Assembly (NCBI GenBank): GCA_964620045.1
Contig: CAZUJL010000023.1
Location: forward strand, 1-64,000
Source: VFKU01 sp964620045
GTDB taxonomy: Bacteria; Hydrogenedentota; Hydrogenedentia; Hydrogenedentales; GCA-2746185
DNA length: 64,000 nt
Reading direction: 5' to 3'
Below the pieces are notes generated by a model. The model saw only the letters and a program-made list of their open reading frames with translations. It made no database searches and was not told where the DNA came from. Numbering within the stretch: the stretch's first letter is position 1; the number at the start of each line of letters is the position of its first letter. Shown here one piece after another: positions 18,413 through 29,320 of this stretch. A program made the position numbers and the translations under genes.

Positions 18413-20287
18413 CTACGCCTTCAATTGTTCTTGTACGGCGCGCCAGGCGGCGTCCATGGCTCCTTGGACGTGTGGTGAGGCTTGGGAGTCTGAATTGGCG
18501 ATGCTGATGCGGCCGAATTGGGCGCGGCCTAGTTCGTGTGGGGCTTCCCCTTTCGGCCAGGCCGGGTCGTAGAGTTCCATGTAGGGATAGGCATAGCCGT
18601 GCGACCAGCGGTTCACGGTGATCGTTTCGATATCGCGATCGGCATCGAAGCCGTGGGCGCCGAACATGCCCGAGAGTTGGCCTTTGATTTCTTTTTCGAA
18701 GGTTTCGAAGGGTGTCGAGAGGAGCTTCATGCGGCCCTCTCGATACAAATCGCGTGGAGGCGTTTCTCCGTCTCCTTTCGGGGCGGGCATGTGGGCCATG
18801 AACACCACCATCGGACCGCTGGGGTCGGTTGGGTTCTTGTAATCGCCGAGCGAAACGGGTGGCGCGGTGGAAACGATCTCGAAGAAACTTTCGGGGCATT
18901 GATAGAGCGATGCGCCGGCGCGTTTCACCGGCTCGCCGTTGCGCAGCAATACATTGGTCCACACGAACGGAATTTTTACGCCGTACTTGAGATGCGTTTT
19001 CTGCGCCTCGGGCAGCTCGGGACAAAGGTGCGGGATCATCCCGTTGTAGCAGGCGAGGATGCAGTGGCGCGCGTTGACCCGCTCCGCGCGGCCGTCCACC
19101 ACGTAGGACACTTGTACTTCGTCGGTGTCCGTCGGTGTGACGTTGAGCACGGTACTGTTTAGACGAACTCGAACCGGCGACGTCTCGCGATCGAGTTTTG
19201 AGTAGTCGAAGCGCGAGGCCACGAGATCATGCATCGAGTTTCCCGTTGCCACGTCGGGAATCAATTTGCGCACGAGAAGCCGGGCCACGGAGGCGTTGCC
19301 GTCGGGGAACAAGGGAAATCTCAGGGAGTCCGAGAGCTGCGCGGCGTAGGCTACGGCCTGATCTGTGTACCCCAGCGCTTTCAATCCGGGACACCCGCCC
19401 GCCAGGGCTTGCGCCACGGAAACGCAGTTCAGGCCGACGCCGAAGAATGCGCGCAACATCGGCTCGAGCAAACTGGTCGCCGCCAGGCTGAGACCGACGC
19501 GTTCCGTCAGGAAGGTTCGATAACTGGTGGTACGGCGATAGTGTTCCATTTGTTGCGGCGAGACATCGGGCAGGTAGTTCTTGGTGCCCGCCACCAACTC
19601 CATGAGTTTTTGTTGGTCGTCCGGCGTCAGCTTCAGGGTGGCCACCAGATCGCGGTGCTTCGCATCGCCCAGCCAGGCTTTGGTCCAGTGGCCTGCAACG
19701 ATCTGATCCTCGCCGTAGCTGTTTTTGTTGAGATATAGACCGTAGCTTGCCCGCACATCGGAGAACAGGTAGTCGGGTTCCACGGCCGCTTGCAATTCGC
19801 TGAAGTTGACACCGAGTTCTTCGAGTAGTTGACGGGCCGTGGGGCTAAGGGCTTGTTGCTCGAGGTTGATGCTGCCTCCGAAACCCAAGAGCATTCGTCC
19901 GTTCGCTTCGAATTCATTGCGCTTGGCGTGGCCGCCAAAATCGTCGTGGTTGTCGAGGATGAGGACTTTCCGATCCTGGCCCGCGTGTTTTCGGTAGAGA
20001 TACGCGGCGGACAAGCCGCTGATCCCGCCGCCCACGATGACCAAGTCGTACTGCTCGTCGAGCGCGGCGAACTGATCGGGCTTCTGCCCACCCATGACCA
20101 AGGCGTGGGCGGCTTCATAGGAGCCTTTGTGGCTCCCGCGCATGCCGGTGAGGGTCGGTGGGTAGTAGTTGGACGTGATGCCGGGTTTGGGATCGGCCGC
20201 GAAGGCGCCCGGCTCCAGTGCAGCTCCTGCGGCAAGGGAAAGCGCGACGCCATTCAAAAAATCTCGCCGTGAAATGGGTGTTGTCAT
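18413..20287 (-). CDS. Spermidine dehydrogenase-like FAD-dependent oxidoreductase, Tat-exported
   Basis: The 624-residue product opens with a Tat-type signal (ISRRDFLNGVALSLAAGAALEP). The FAD-binding Rossmann motif is VIVGGGISG (Gly86-Gly91) followed by an acidic strand end (LILDNHDDFGGHAKRNEF), as in SpdH-like amine oxidases of similar length. SpdH oxidises spermidine to a diaminopropane and an aminobutanal; substrate conservation here is not proven, so a periplasmic amine or related oxidase is the safe call. The EthD-domain gene lies 50 nt upstream on the same strand, and co-transcription is likely. Confidence 0.8.
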   Translation of the reverse strand: MTTPISRRDFLNGVALSLAAGAALEPGAFAADPKPGITSNYYPPTLTGMRGSHKGSYEAAHALVMGGQKPDQFAALDEQYDLVIVGGGISGLSAAYLYRKHAGQDRKVLILDNHDDFGGHAKRNEFEANGRMLLGFGGSINLEQQALSPTARQLLEELGVNFSELQAAVEPDYLFSDVRASYGLYLNKNSYGEDQIVAGHWTKAWLGDAKHRDLVATLKLTPDDQQKLMELVAGTKNYLPDVSPQQMEHYRRTTSYRTFLTERVGLSLAATSLLEPMLRAFFGVGLNCVSVAQALAGGCPGLKALGYTDQAVAYAAQLSDSLRFPLFPDGNASVARLLVRKLIPDVATGNSMHDLVASRFDYSKLDRETSPVRVRLNSTVLNVTPTDTDEVQVSYVVDGRAERVNARHCILACYNGMIPHLCPELPEAQKTHLKYGVKIPFVWTNVLLRNGEPVKRAGASLYQCPESFFEIVSTAPPVSLGDYKNPTDPSGPMVVFMAHMPAPKGDGETPPRDLYREGRMKLLSTPFETFEKEIKGQLSGMFGAHGFDADRDIETITVNRWSHGYAYPYMELYDPAWPKGEAPHELGRAQFGRISIANSDSQASPHVQGAMDAAWRAVQEQLKA

Positions 20288-20337
20288 GATCCGTTGGTGT
20301 CCTGTGTGCGGCCGGCGTGCACGATTCTACATCCGAT

Positions 20338-20721
20338 TCACCAAGGTTTTAGATCGCCGATGATGACGTGCTGATGCGATATCCAGAGCGGAGAATTCGG
20401 ATGGTCGATGAACTTTGCCTCGTCCTCGAGCAACTCGATTGAGGCGCGCTGACCGGTCTCGGTTTGGCCGGGGGCGAGCAGGTCATCGATGCTGTCCCAC
20501 CACAACTCGGCGACGCCGTCAAACGCTTCGGGGGCATTGCGGCTCGCGCGGATGGCGGCATTGAAATCGTGATTCAAGGCATGCGTCTGCACGTACCGCT
20601 TTATCCGCAAGGTCTCGGCGTGTTGACGCACCAGCGGCGCGTGCTTCTCGTACCAGTAGGACTGGAATTCCTCGAGGCTCAGCCCCGCTTTTCGCTTCAG
20701 GCAGAAGGTGAGTTTGACCAT
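20338..20721 (-). CDS. EthD domain protein
   Basis: 127 residues starting MVKLTFCLKRKAGLSLEEF and continuing YWYEKHAPLV, the signature of the EthD ferredoxin-like alpha/beta-barrel family. Family members act as small accessory or ring-opening/decarboxylating enzymes in degradation pathways; most have no assigned reaction. It is encoded just upstream of the SpdH-like oxidase, suggesting it may process or handle a product of that enzyme. Normal family length; cytoplasmic. Confidence 0.8.
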   Translation of the reverse strand: MVKLTFCLKRKAGLSLEEFQSYWYEKHAPLVRQHAETLRIKRYVQTHALNHDFNAAIRASRNAPEAFDGVAELWWDSIDDLLAPGQTETGQRASIELLEDEAKFIDHPNSPLWISHQHVIIGDLKPW

Positions 20722-20768
20722 GCAGGTGCTCTCCCTGGGGAAAGGTCGATAATACCCTCTTGGCGCTT

Positions 20769-20996
20769 CTAGCGAAGCGCTGGAGGTATGGGAGGTTTTG
20801 GAGGTTTTGGAGGTTTTGGTTGTTCGATGGGTGCTAATCGATCAGGCCCGGGTCTTGGCGTTACTCGGCTGTTCATCCGAGCGATGAAGTCCGTGAAGGC
20901 AATGACGATGCAGGTGGCGATTACGGCAAATACGATCCATCCTGCCCAATTGCGTTTTCCCGTGTTTGCTCCTTGTTTTGAGCGGCGTGCCTTCAC
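20769..20996 (-). CDS. Small single-pass membrane protein with proline-rich tail
   Basis: A 75-residue protein: basic N-terminus (KARRSKQGANTGKRN), one transmembrane helix (WIVFAVIATCIVIAFTDFIA), then a PK-rich tail with three PKPP-type repeats, which appear on the plus strand as GGAGGTTTT repeats. A good GGAGGT precedes GTG 20996 by 6 nt (TTG 20999 is also possible). No family recognised. It lies upstream of the EthD gene on the same strand. Confidence 0.55.
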   Translation of the reverse strand: MKARRSKQGANTGKRNWAGWIVFAVIATCIVIAFTDFIARMNSRVTPRPGPDRLAPIEQPKPPKPPKPPIPPALR

Positions 20997-21133
20997 CAAT
21001 GGACCTCCATGATCTCGGAGTAAGATACCCGCTCTAGGGGGTCATATTCGCCCATTTTGACCCGCGTAGACATCGCCGGCGTGTACGATTTACAATACGG
21101 GCGTGGGGTTACGAGGGTCGTGGCGGGAGGCCC

Positions 21134-21162
21134 TTGACAGGCCTCGGGGGATGTGCAACAAT
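21134..21162 (+). promoter_or_regulatory. Putative sigma-70 type promoter of recA
   Basis: A perfect -35 TTGACA (21134-21139), 17-nt spacer, then AACAAT (21157-21162, 4 of 6 matches to TATAAT), about 48 nt before the recA start. I see no obvious LexA-type palindrome of the E. coli or Bacillus kind overlapping it. Confidence 0.6.
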
Positions 21163-21210
21163 CCGGCTCCGGTGAACATTTTTTCAGTATACCCACAAGG
21201 AGCACGTCAC

Positions 21211-22258
<1,048 letters not shown>

Positions 22259-22278
<20 letters not shown>

Positions 22279-25200
22279 AGCGAGGTCTCAACAGGTCCAC
22301 GAACAGGAGTTGCCGCTCACCCGCGGCGCCCGCGTGGGCCTGCTCGTTCTACTCGTTCTAACCATCGTATTCGCCTCGGGCGTGCTGTTCATCAAGTATC
22401 AGCTCGAGGCCTTTCGCGAAGACGTCCGGCAACGGATCGAACAGCGTTTCGGCGCGCGCCTGAGCATGGGCACGATCTCGGTGAACGGCCTGCGCGGCCT
22501 GCGGATCGAGAACCTGAAGGTCGACCTGCCCTTCGAGCAGGGACCGATCATGCACATCCATGCGCCGGAGTCGTTGATCAACATCCAGCTCAACGATCTG
22601 GTGTATGGCCGTGTGACGGTTGAGCGCCTTGTGCTGGATGGCGCGCGCATCGAGCTTGAGCGACCCGAAGGGTCGGTGTGGTATTCGTCCGAGGAACTCG
22701 ATCTGGACGAGGTCGTTCCCTTCGAAGTGACTGACAGCGCGCCCTTCCGCATCACGGGCCAAGAGTGTACGGTTTTCATCAAGAACATCGTCGGGGACAC
22801 CTCGCTCGACATTCGCGGATTTAATTTCGACATCGCGCGGCTAGTGGATGCGCGCAACCTGACGGCATCGCTCGAGGGCTATCTTTCCGGCGAGCCGAAC
22901 AAGCGCATGAATGCGACGCTGACCTTGGCGTCGCTGGAAGATTTCGATTTGCGCGTGAGTTCGGATTTGATCACGGCGGACGACATCAACGTGATCCTGC
23001 CGGCCGATGAACCGCTCGTGGTCGAAGGCGCGGCGCACCCGACGCTGTGGATCAACGGCCGGCCCGGCCGGACGCTGGTCGTCACGCTCGAGACGCCGTT
23101 TGAGGGCCTGATGGTGCGCGATCAGCCGGATTTCCTGGACCCCGCCAGCGGTTCCATCACGGTATTCGCGACCTACATGGCCGATCGCGGCGAATTGATG
23201 GTCACGAGCGCCACGGCCGAATCGAACCAGCTCGCGGGCAACGTGAACGGCACGATCAATTTCGGGGGCGATCACCCCGCTTTCGATCTGGCCATGCACG
23301 CACGACGCATCCCGATCACGCAAATCCTGAAGTACTCGCTTGAGGGCGAGATGGAAGACATCGGGCGTATGGACATTTTGCTCGACGAGCCCCACGAGCT
23401 CGAAGTGAAACTCACGGGCAACTCGCAGGACCCTGTCATCTCCGGCCAGACGCGCGCCGCCTCGGGAAACTTCCATTTCTCGCCGAAGGACGACGACCTC
23501 CCCCCTTTCAGTCTCGCATTGCGGCAAATCGAGGGCGCGTGGGACTCGTACACGCAGGAAGTCAGTCTTCAGTTCGACGTGGCCGATGGCGAGATTCAGT
23601 TCGAGCCCTTGCGACTCGCGGCGAAAGGGTTGCAAGGCCACGTGGAGTTCAAGGACAACATTGTTTCCTTGACGCCGATGAATGCGCAATACCGCGGCAA
23701 CACGATCGTGGGCGAAGGCGAATACGATCTCATCTCCGGCGACGGCCGTGTGAAGTTCGAAGGCACTGTGGCCGGGCTCGACGAAACCGTGCTCGCCGAC
23801 AAATTCGCGAACACCAATCTCGCCGGCGCGGTCTCCGTCAAGGGCGAAGCGAAAAAGACGGGCGACAAGCTGTTCGTCGAGGCCGATCTCGACGCGACGC
23901 AGGCCCAGGTCACCTACCAGTGGTGGCTCAAAAAATCCGTGGGGCTTGGCGCCATGGGCCACATCAAGGCCGAAATCGACCCGAAATCAAAGGCCAAAAT
24001 CGATTTCGCGGGGCAAATTGCCGCGTCGGATATCACCGCCACCATAGACCTCGCGCGCGACAAGAAAAGCGAAGCCGGCTGGACGGTTAATTCTCTGACG
24101 GCGGCCTCGGATCGCTTGGACGTCACCGCCGCGGCCACCTGCGCGATCACACCCTACCGCATCACGGGCGGCACCGCGCGCAAGGCGTTCTATGAATTCA
24201 CACGCGACTCTGTTGAGCCGCTCAAGACGGTGCAACGCATGGGCGGAGTGATTGACGATCTCTCGATGCTGCCGATCATCGAAGGCGCGACCATACCGGT
24301 CTCTGGCCGCGAGGTCGAACTGACGGTTGAGCTTCAGACCGACAAGGGCAACCGCTCCCCCGCTATCGGGCATGCGACGCTTAACGCCGCCTCACTCCAT
24401 GTTCCGCCTTTCGGTACGAAGTGGCTTCTTCCGTTGACACCGCCGCCTGACTGGCCACGCGTTGATCGCGCATGGACAATCGATCTGAAATCGGCCGCCG
24501 CCGAGGTGCCGCCCTGGAAAGGCACGGACCTCGAAGCGCGCGCGTTTACGAACAAACAACACAGCGGCTTCAGCCCCTACAAGGCAAAGATCGATGGTGG
24601 CGGCACGCTCGAAGGTTCCTATGAAATCACGCGCGCCGAGAACACGTACACCGCGATCGTGAACTGGGCCGGCGTGCCCGTGAGCTACTTCATTGACCAT
24701 CTGAAATTTCCCAAAGTGCTCGATGGCACGATCACGGGTAATGTAAATTATTCGGTGGACCGCGACGACCCGAACACACTCGCCGGGACCGGCCACTTTG
24801 ATGTGCGCGACGGCCGCTTTAGCGCAGACTTCCTGCACGAGTTGCTCGAAGGCAAGGTGGAGAGCAATATCAGTACAGTTCCGCCAAAGCTCGACTTCGC
24901 GTTGCTCAGCGCCGATGTGATTTTCGGGGGCGACACGGTCAAGACCCCGATGCTGCGCCTCGATTCCGACACGATCGATGTCCGGGGCTCCGGCCAGTAC
25001 ATCCGCGACGGCGACATGGACTACAGCCTCTCGGTCTCGGTCGACCCGGACACGGCGGCGGAAATTCCCGTGATGGCCCAAAACTTCAACATTCAGGGCC
25101 ACCGCCTGTCGAATACGCCCATCGACCTGACCTTCCACGTGGGCGGGCCGACATTTAACCCGCGCGGGCAGGTTGAAGAGCTTCCCCCGGCGAGTGTAAC

Positions 25201-25354
25201 GTTAGTCAGCGGCGCACTCGAAGTGGGCAGGGAAGCGGTCAATCTCATCGACTTTCCGCGTAAAATTCTCGTTGACCTGCTCAAAATCGGGGGTGGCGTG
25301 GTCCGCGGGGGGCGGAACCGCGATTCGAACGAGAATGAACCGTCACAGCCTTAG
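22259..25354 (+). CDS. AsmA-like large envelope protein
   Basis: A 1031-residue protein with one N-terminal transmembrane helix (about 24-46, VGLLVLLVLTIVFASGVLFI). A FGARLSMGTISVNGLRGLRIENLKVDLP-type region follows, characteristic of AsmA/TamB-like proteins, then a long repetitive beta-rich body and an AsmA_2-like C-terminal part (GQVEELPPASVTLVSGALEVGREAVNL). Relatives form hydrophobic grooves thought to move lipids between membranes. GTG 22259 with GGAGAAG upstream overlaps recA by 20 nt, implying translational coupling. Envelope lipid transport or homeostasis is inferred, not shown. Confidence 0.75.
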
Positions 25355-25384
25355 GGGGCCTGTTCGGGGGGATTCGGCGGACAC

Positions 25385-26149
25385 ATGGAAATCAAAATCA
25401 GTAAAAGCGCGCGCGTATGCGTGGCGTGTAGCAAAGAATTCGTCCACGAGCAGAAGCTGACTTCGGCCATGCGTCGTGGGCCCGAGGGGTGGCTGCGCGA
25501 GGATTATTGCCCCGGTTGCCTCAGCGAGGAGCAGGGCGAAAGCGCGCTGTGTGTGTGGTCGGCGCACTACATCGATCCGAACGTCGCGAACCAGCAGCCG
25601 GCCGAGGCCCTGTCTCCCCTGCGCCAGGCGTTTTACGAAGCCGCGGAAAAATCCGATCGCGCGTCGGTTGCGCTGGCGTATCTTGCGGGCCAGTTGCTGC
25701 GCCGTCAGAAGGCATTTCGTTTCATCAAGCAGACGATCGATCCGGAGACGGAAGCCGTCGTCATGCTTTTCCTCGATCGCATTGGCAACAAGATGATCGA
25801 AGTCCACGACCCGAACCTTATGACCGCCGAGCTTGAGCGCGGCCGCGTGGCGCTGTTGCACCGGCTGGCAGAGATCGAAGGCACGCTGGACGAGTCCGAA
25901 ACGAATCCCGCGCCGAAGCCTGAGGCGCCCGTGGGCGATGCGCCCGAACCGGTCGAGGCCGAGGCGGACTCCTCCGCCGAATCCGGCGAGGACGAGGAAG
26001 AGTACGAAGAAGACGAATACGACGACGAAGATGATGACGAATACGAAGACGACGAAGACGAATATGACGACGAAGACGACGAGGATGAAGTAACTGACGA
26101 AGCGTCTGACGGCGACGGCGAGGTCGAAGATGAGTACGCGCAGGCCTAA
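25385..26149 (+). CDS. Zinc-ribbon-like protein with highly acidic C-terminal tail
   Basis: 254 residues. The N-terminus has paired cysteines CVAC (12-15) and CPGC (~42-45), a likely zinc ribbon. A helical middle with RRQKAFRFIKQTIDPET and LFLDRIGNKMIEVHDP follows. The last ~60 residues are almost only Asp, Glu and Tyr (EEEYEEDEYDDEDDDEYEDD). Similar small zinc-ribbon proteins of unknown function occur in Planctomycetota and relatives, but I cannot name a family. It follows the AsmA-like gene by 30 nt and overlaps the SPOR gene by 20 nt, so it is part of the recA run. Confidence 0.65.
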   Translation: MEIKISKSARVCVACSKEFVHEQKLTSAMRRGPEGWLREDYCPGCLSEEQGESALCVWSAHYIDPNVANQQPAEALSPLRQAFYEAAEKSDRASVALAYLAGQLLRRQKAFRFIKQTIDPETEAVVMLFLDRIGNKMIEVHDPNLMTAELERGRVALLHRLAEIEGTLDESETNPAPKPEAPVGDAPEPVEAEADSSAESGEDEEEYEEDEYDDEDDDEYEDDEDEYDDEDDEDEVTDEASDGDGEVEDEYAQA

Positions 26150-27014
26150 ATCAGTACTCGATCAGGACCGGTACACGGCGGAGCTGTCCACGGGTCAGCT
26201 CGTGATCGGCGTTTGCATCCTGCTGATGTTCGGCCTCGGCTGTTTCCTGCTGGGCGTGCTCATCGGCAAGTTCGACCCCACGCTGAAGACTGCCGGCGTC
26301 GAGCGTAGTGCCGACGATCCGCGGGAGAAAGAGCGCACGCCGGAGATTAAGGTTTCTGAGCTGCCTGCCGCGAACAATCCGCCGGCGAACACACAGCAGG
26401 CGACGCCACCACCGGCCGATCCTGTGCTGCCTCCCGAAATGCGCGCGCCGGCCAACGTGGTCCGCGAAGATGCGGTGCCGAATTCCGGTGCGACCGTTAC
26501 GCCGACCACAACATCGGCGACGCAGACGGGCGCTGCTCCGCCCGCCAACAATACTCCGGTGGAAGTGGTTCCCCAGTCGGGCGCGACCAACGCGGCTACC
26601 CCGCCTGCCACCGAACCCGCGCCGCATAGCGTGTCCGAGTCCGTCGCGGCGGCCGCCGAGCGTAACCGTATTGCACCGCCGACCGCGTCGCCGCAGGCCG
26701 TGAACACCGCGCCGACGAACACGCAACCTGCCGCGGCCGCGCAGCAGACCCCCGCGCCGGCGGAAAGCAATTCGCTCACGCCGTGGAAAGGGTTTGGCGT
26801 GCAGATTCTCGCGGTCGCAAAGGATCGCGCCGAGGGTGCGCGCAAGGACCTCGAAGCCAAGTCGTCATACAAGGCGCGCGTGCTGCCGCATTCGCGCAAT
26901 GATTTGTACCGCGTCGTGGTCGGTCCCTATGCCGATCAGACGAGCGCCGCCAAGGCCCGAGACGATCTGCGCGCGCGGGGTTTCCGCGACGCCTTCGTGC
27001 TTACGCTCCAGTAG
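26130..27014 (+). CDS. SPOR-domain membrane protein
   Basis: 294 residues: a short cytoplasmic N-terminus, one transmembrane helix (LVIGVCILLMFGLGCFLLGVLI, about 25-46), a long Pro/Ala/Thr-rich linker, and a C-terminal SPOR domain (about 215-294: WKGFGVQILAVAKDRAEGARK ... YRVVVGPYADQTSAAKARDDL). SPOR domains bind peptidoglycan strands lacking stem peptides, typically at division sites. The start at ATG 26130 lies inside the end of the preceding gene. The 3' end overlaps the convergent rlmN gene by 14 nt. Confidence 0.85.
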   Translation: MSTRRPKSVLDQDRYTAELSTGQLVIGVCILLMFGLGCFLLGVLIGKFDPTLKTAGVERSADDPREKERTPEIKVSELPAANNPPANTQQATPPPADPVLPPEMRAPANVVREDAVPNSGATVTPTTTSATQTGAAPPANNTPVEVVPQSGATNAATPPATEPAPHSVSESVAAAAERNRIAPPTASPQAVNTAPTNTQPAAAAQQTPAPAESNSLTPWKGFGVQILAVAKDRAEGARKDLEAKSSYKARVLPHSRNDLYRVVVGPYADQTSAAKARDDLRARGFRDAFVLTLQ

Positions 27015-28080
27015 GCCCGGTCGAAGCCAGCGTCTGTCGCCGCAACTGTCCGCAGGCCGCGCTAATGTCTTGTCCGCGCTCCAAGCGTAGCGTCGCGCCG
27101 ACGCCGCGTGCGTCAAGGATGTCCCGGAAACCTTCGCAGCGTTTGCGTCCCGGCGCTTCGTAGTCGATGCCGCCGACGGGGTTGTACGGGATCAGGTTTA
27201 CGTGGATGGTGCGTCCATTGATTAGCGTGGCGAGTTCCTCGGCGTCCTTGTTGGCGTCGTTCACGCCCGCGAGTAGCGTCCACTCGAACGTAATCTGACG
27301 GCCCGTACGCTTCAGGTAATAATCGATCGCGTCCATTAACTTCGCGATGTTGTAGCGCCGGTTCAGCGGCACAAGCTCGTCTCGCAGCGGATCATTCGCC
27401 GCGTGCATCGACACGCTAAGCCGCACCTGCCAGTCTTCGTCGGCGAACTTGCGAATGCCATCCGCTTCCCCCGCCGTGCTTACCGTAATGCGCCGCGCGC
27501 CGATGCCGAGTCCGTCCGGGTGCATCAGGATGCGGATCGCCTTCATGGTAGCGTCGTAATTGCGGAAGGGCTCGCCCATGCCCATGAACACGATGTTCGG
27601 TGACCGCCCCTGGAGGTCGATCTCGCGGAGGATGTAGAGCGCCTGCTCGACGATTTCGCCGGGCGACAGGTTGCGCGCATAGCCCGAGAGACCTGTCGCG
27701 CAGAAGCTGCACTTCACGGCGCAGCCGACCTGGGTGGATAGGCACAGCGTCACGCGATCGCGCGCGGGAATCAGCACGGCTTCCACGGTCTCGCCGTCCG
27801 CCAATTCGAGCAACGCCTTGCGGGTCTCCGTGTTGGACGAGACCGCCATCCGCGCCAGTTTCAGGCGCGTGACTTTGACGGAGGCGAGTTTCTCGCGGAT
27901 CGCCTTCGATAGATCCGTCATCGCGGTAAAGTCGAAGACTTTTTTCTGGTGAATCCATCGGAAAATCTGCTTGCCCTGGAAGGCCTGCAGGCCGAAGGCC
28001 TCTGCGATTTCGGCGGGCAGCATACCCACCAAATCGAGACCCGGTGTCGCGGCGGCGTCTGTGGTTGGTTCGGTGCTCAT
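27001..28080 (-). CDS. rlmN: Dual-specificity RNA methyltransferase RlmN
   Basis: A 359-residue radical SAM enzyme with the CxxxCxxC cluster motif in GCAVKCSFCATG, preceded by the RlmN N-terminal domain (GKQIFRWIHQKKVFDF) and followed by VFMGMGEPFRNYD and the C-terminal catalytic cysteine region (ERGQDISAACGQL). It methylates C2 of A2503 in 23S rRNA, and A37 of some tRNAs, via a methyl-Cys/radical mechanism. Its ATG overlaps the stop of the upstream lipoprotein gene (ATGA), so the two are probably coupled. Normal length. Confidence 0.96.
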   Translation of the reverse strand: MSTEPTTDAAATPGLDLVGMLPAEIAEAFGLQAFQGKQIFRWIHQKKVFDFTAMTDLSKAIREKLASVKVTRLKLARMAVSSNTETRKALLELADGETVEAVLIPARDRVTLCLSTQVGCAVKCSFCATGLSGYARNLSPGEIVEQALYILREIDLQGRSPNIVFMGMGEPFRNYDATMKAIRILMHPDGLGIGARRITVSTAGEADGIRKFADEDWQVRLSVSMHAANDPLRDELVPLNRRYNIAKLMDAIDYYLKRTGRQITFEWTLLAGVNDANKDAEELATLINGRTIHVNLIPYNPVGGIDYEAPGRKRCEGFRDILDARGVGATLRLERGQDISAACGQLRRQTLASTGPTGA

Positions 28081-28919
28081 CGATTTGCCTGTCGTTCGGT
28101 CAGTTGCAGTTCCTCGGCGCGCTCACGGATGTTGAAGGTCTCTTCCGGCACTTCGACGTTCAATCGAACGTTGCGCATCGTAAATGTCATTCGCGTTTCT
28201 TCCGTCGGGAACAGCGCATCAACGGACGTCGGAAACAGCGCGCCGTCGACGTCGTTGTATTCGCTTAAAATTGTAACTGCCAGCACCTCACCTTCATCGG
28301 TGAGCCGCGTGTTTTTCTGAATCACCCAGCGCGGGTTGGTCTCGCTCACCTGCACCACCTCAAGCATGCGCCGCGGTCGATCGCCACCGCCCACGGAGAT
28401 CGTGGCCGTCGCGTTCGCCGGGTCATAGGCCGTCACGCGCGCGTCGCGCCGCTTCATGGTGCTCCAGCTCTCGGGGAAAAACATCTCCCGCGCGATGTCC
28501 GACGGCGACACCGAGAACGGCACGTCCTCAAAAGTCTCGCCTTCCACTTGATAGAAACTTTGATCCAGACTGCCGGGAAACTCCATCAGGAATTCCTGGC
28601 CCACGCACGCCAGCTTGAACACCGGCACATTCGTCAGCCGGTGGTTGCCCTGCACATACAAATCTTCCGGCCGGCGGAAGCGGATGCTGCCGCGGAACCG
28701 GCGCACGCCATCGAATTCCGGCGACTCCAGCACGAAGGTGCCCGCGGCGCGAAAGCTCTGGATGCGCGCGTCGTTCGCAGCGAGATCGCGCAGCACGGTC
28801 TCGGCCGACGGTGCGCCCTCGGGCAACGGCGCCCGGCCGACGCGCTCGCCAAGGCCCGCGCAGCCCGCCGCGACCAGCAGCAGGCCGATTACGGCCAATC
28901 TGGGCGTTCCGAGCGTCAT
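28077..28919 (-). CDS. Envelope lipoprotein, LolA/DUF4292-like
   Basis: 280 residues with a lipoprotein signal ending LLLVAAGC (Cys about 20). The mature part begins with ETVLRDLAANDARIQSFRAAGTFVLESPEF, the arrangement seen in LolA-like/DUF4292 barrel proteins that bind lipids or lipoprotein tails, followed by FRGSIRFRRPEDLYVQG. Assignment is by general pattern, so moderate. ATG 28919 has GAGG 8 nt upstream; longer starts would bury the signal. It forms a two-gene unit with rlmN by a 4-nt overlap, an unusual partner, and is divergent from rpmB. Confidence 0.6.
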   Translation of the reverse strand: MTLGTPRLAVIGLLLVAAGCAGLGERVGRAPLPEGAPSAETVLRDLAANDARIQSFRAAGTFVLESPEFDGVRRFRGSIRFRRPEDLYVQGNHRLTNVPVFKLACVGQEFLMEFPGSLDQSFYQVEGETFEDVPFSVSPSDIAREMFFPESWSTMKRRDARVTAYDPANATATISVGGGDRPRRMLEVVQVSETNPRWVIQKNTRLTDEGEVLAVTILSEYNDVDGALFPTSVDALFPTEETRMTFTMRNVRLNVEVPEETFNIRERAEELQLTERQANR

Positions 28920-29051
28920 TGCCGGTGCCTCACTCCCCCGCCGTTGCCGGGTTGAACTACCCCGCGACCGTGTGTTACTCTTTGCCCCTCTTGAAGTTAC
29001 CCAGTATACCATTCGTTCGGTAACCCACGAAAACGACGCGAGGATAGAGTC

Positions 29052-29315
29052 ATGTCACGCAAGTGCGAGTACAGCGGCAAGGGTATTCACTACGGCAAGA
29101 AAATCGTCCGTCGCGGTAAGGCCAAGAAGGAAGGCGGCGTGGGTCAGAAAGTCACCGGCATCAACAGCCGCCAGTGGCGCCCGAACCTGCAGAAGATTCG
29201 CATCGTCGATGCCGACGGCACCGTGAAGACGGTCCGCGTCTGCGCGCGCTACATCAAGGCCGGCAAGTTCCAGAAGGCCCCGCGCGGCCGCCGCAAGCTC
29301 GCCCGCCCCGCGTAA
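29052..29315 (+). CDS. rpmB: 50S ribosomal protein bL28
   Basis: The 87-residue product starts MSRKCEYSGKGIHYGKK and contains the conserved core RQWRPNLQKIRIVDADGTVKTVRVCARYIKAGKF of bL28. It binds 23S rRNA in the large subunit. A Lys/Gly-rich insertion (RRGKAKKEGGVGQKVTG) precedes the core and makes it slightly longer than common 60-78-residue forms. GAGG lies upstream of ATG 29052. It is monocistronic, with a convergent gene ending 5 nt beyond it. Confidence 0.92.
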   Translation: MSRKCEYSGKGIHYGKKIVRRGKAKKEGGVGQKVTGINSRQWRPNLQKIRIVDADGTVKTVRVCARYIKAGKFQKAPRGRRKLARPA

Positions 29316-29320
29316 TCCTC

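Noticed and set aside
22279..25354. AsmA-like gene considered as TamB or a large adhesin
   Set aside because: One N-terminal TM helix and an AsmA-type N-terminal region fit AsmA better; there is no TamB C-terminal domain and no adhesin repeat.
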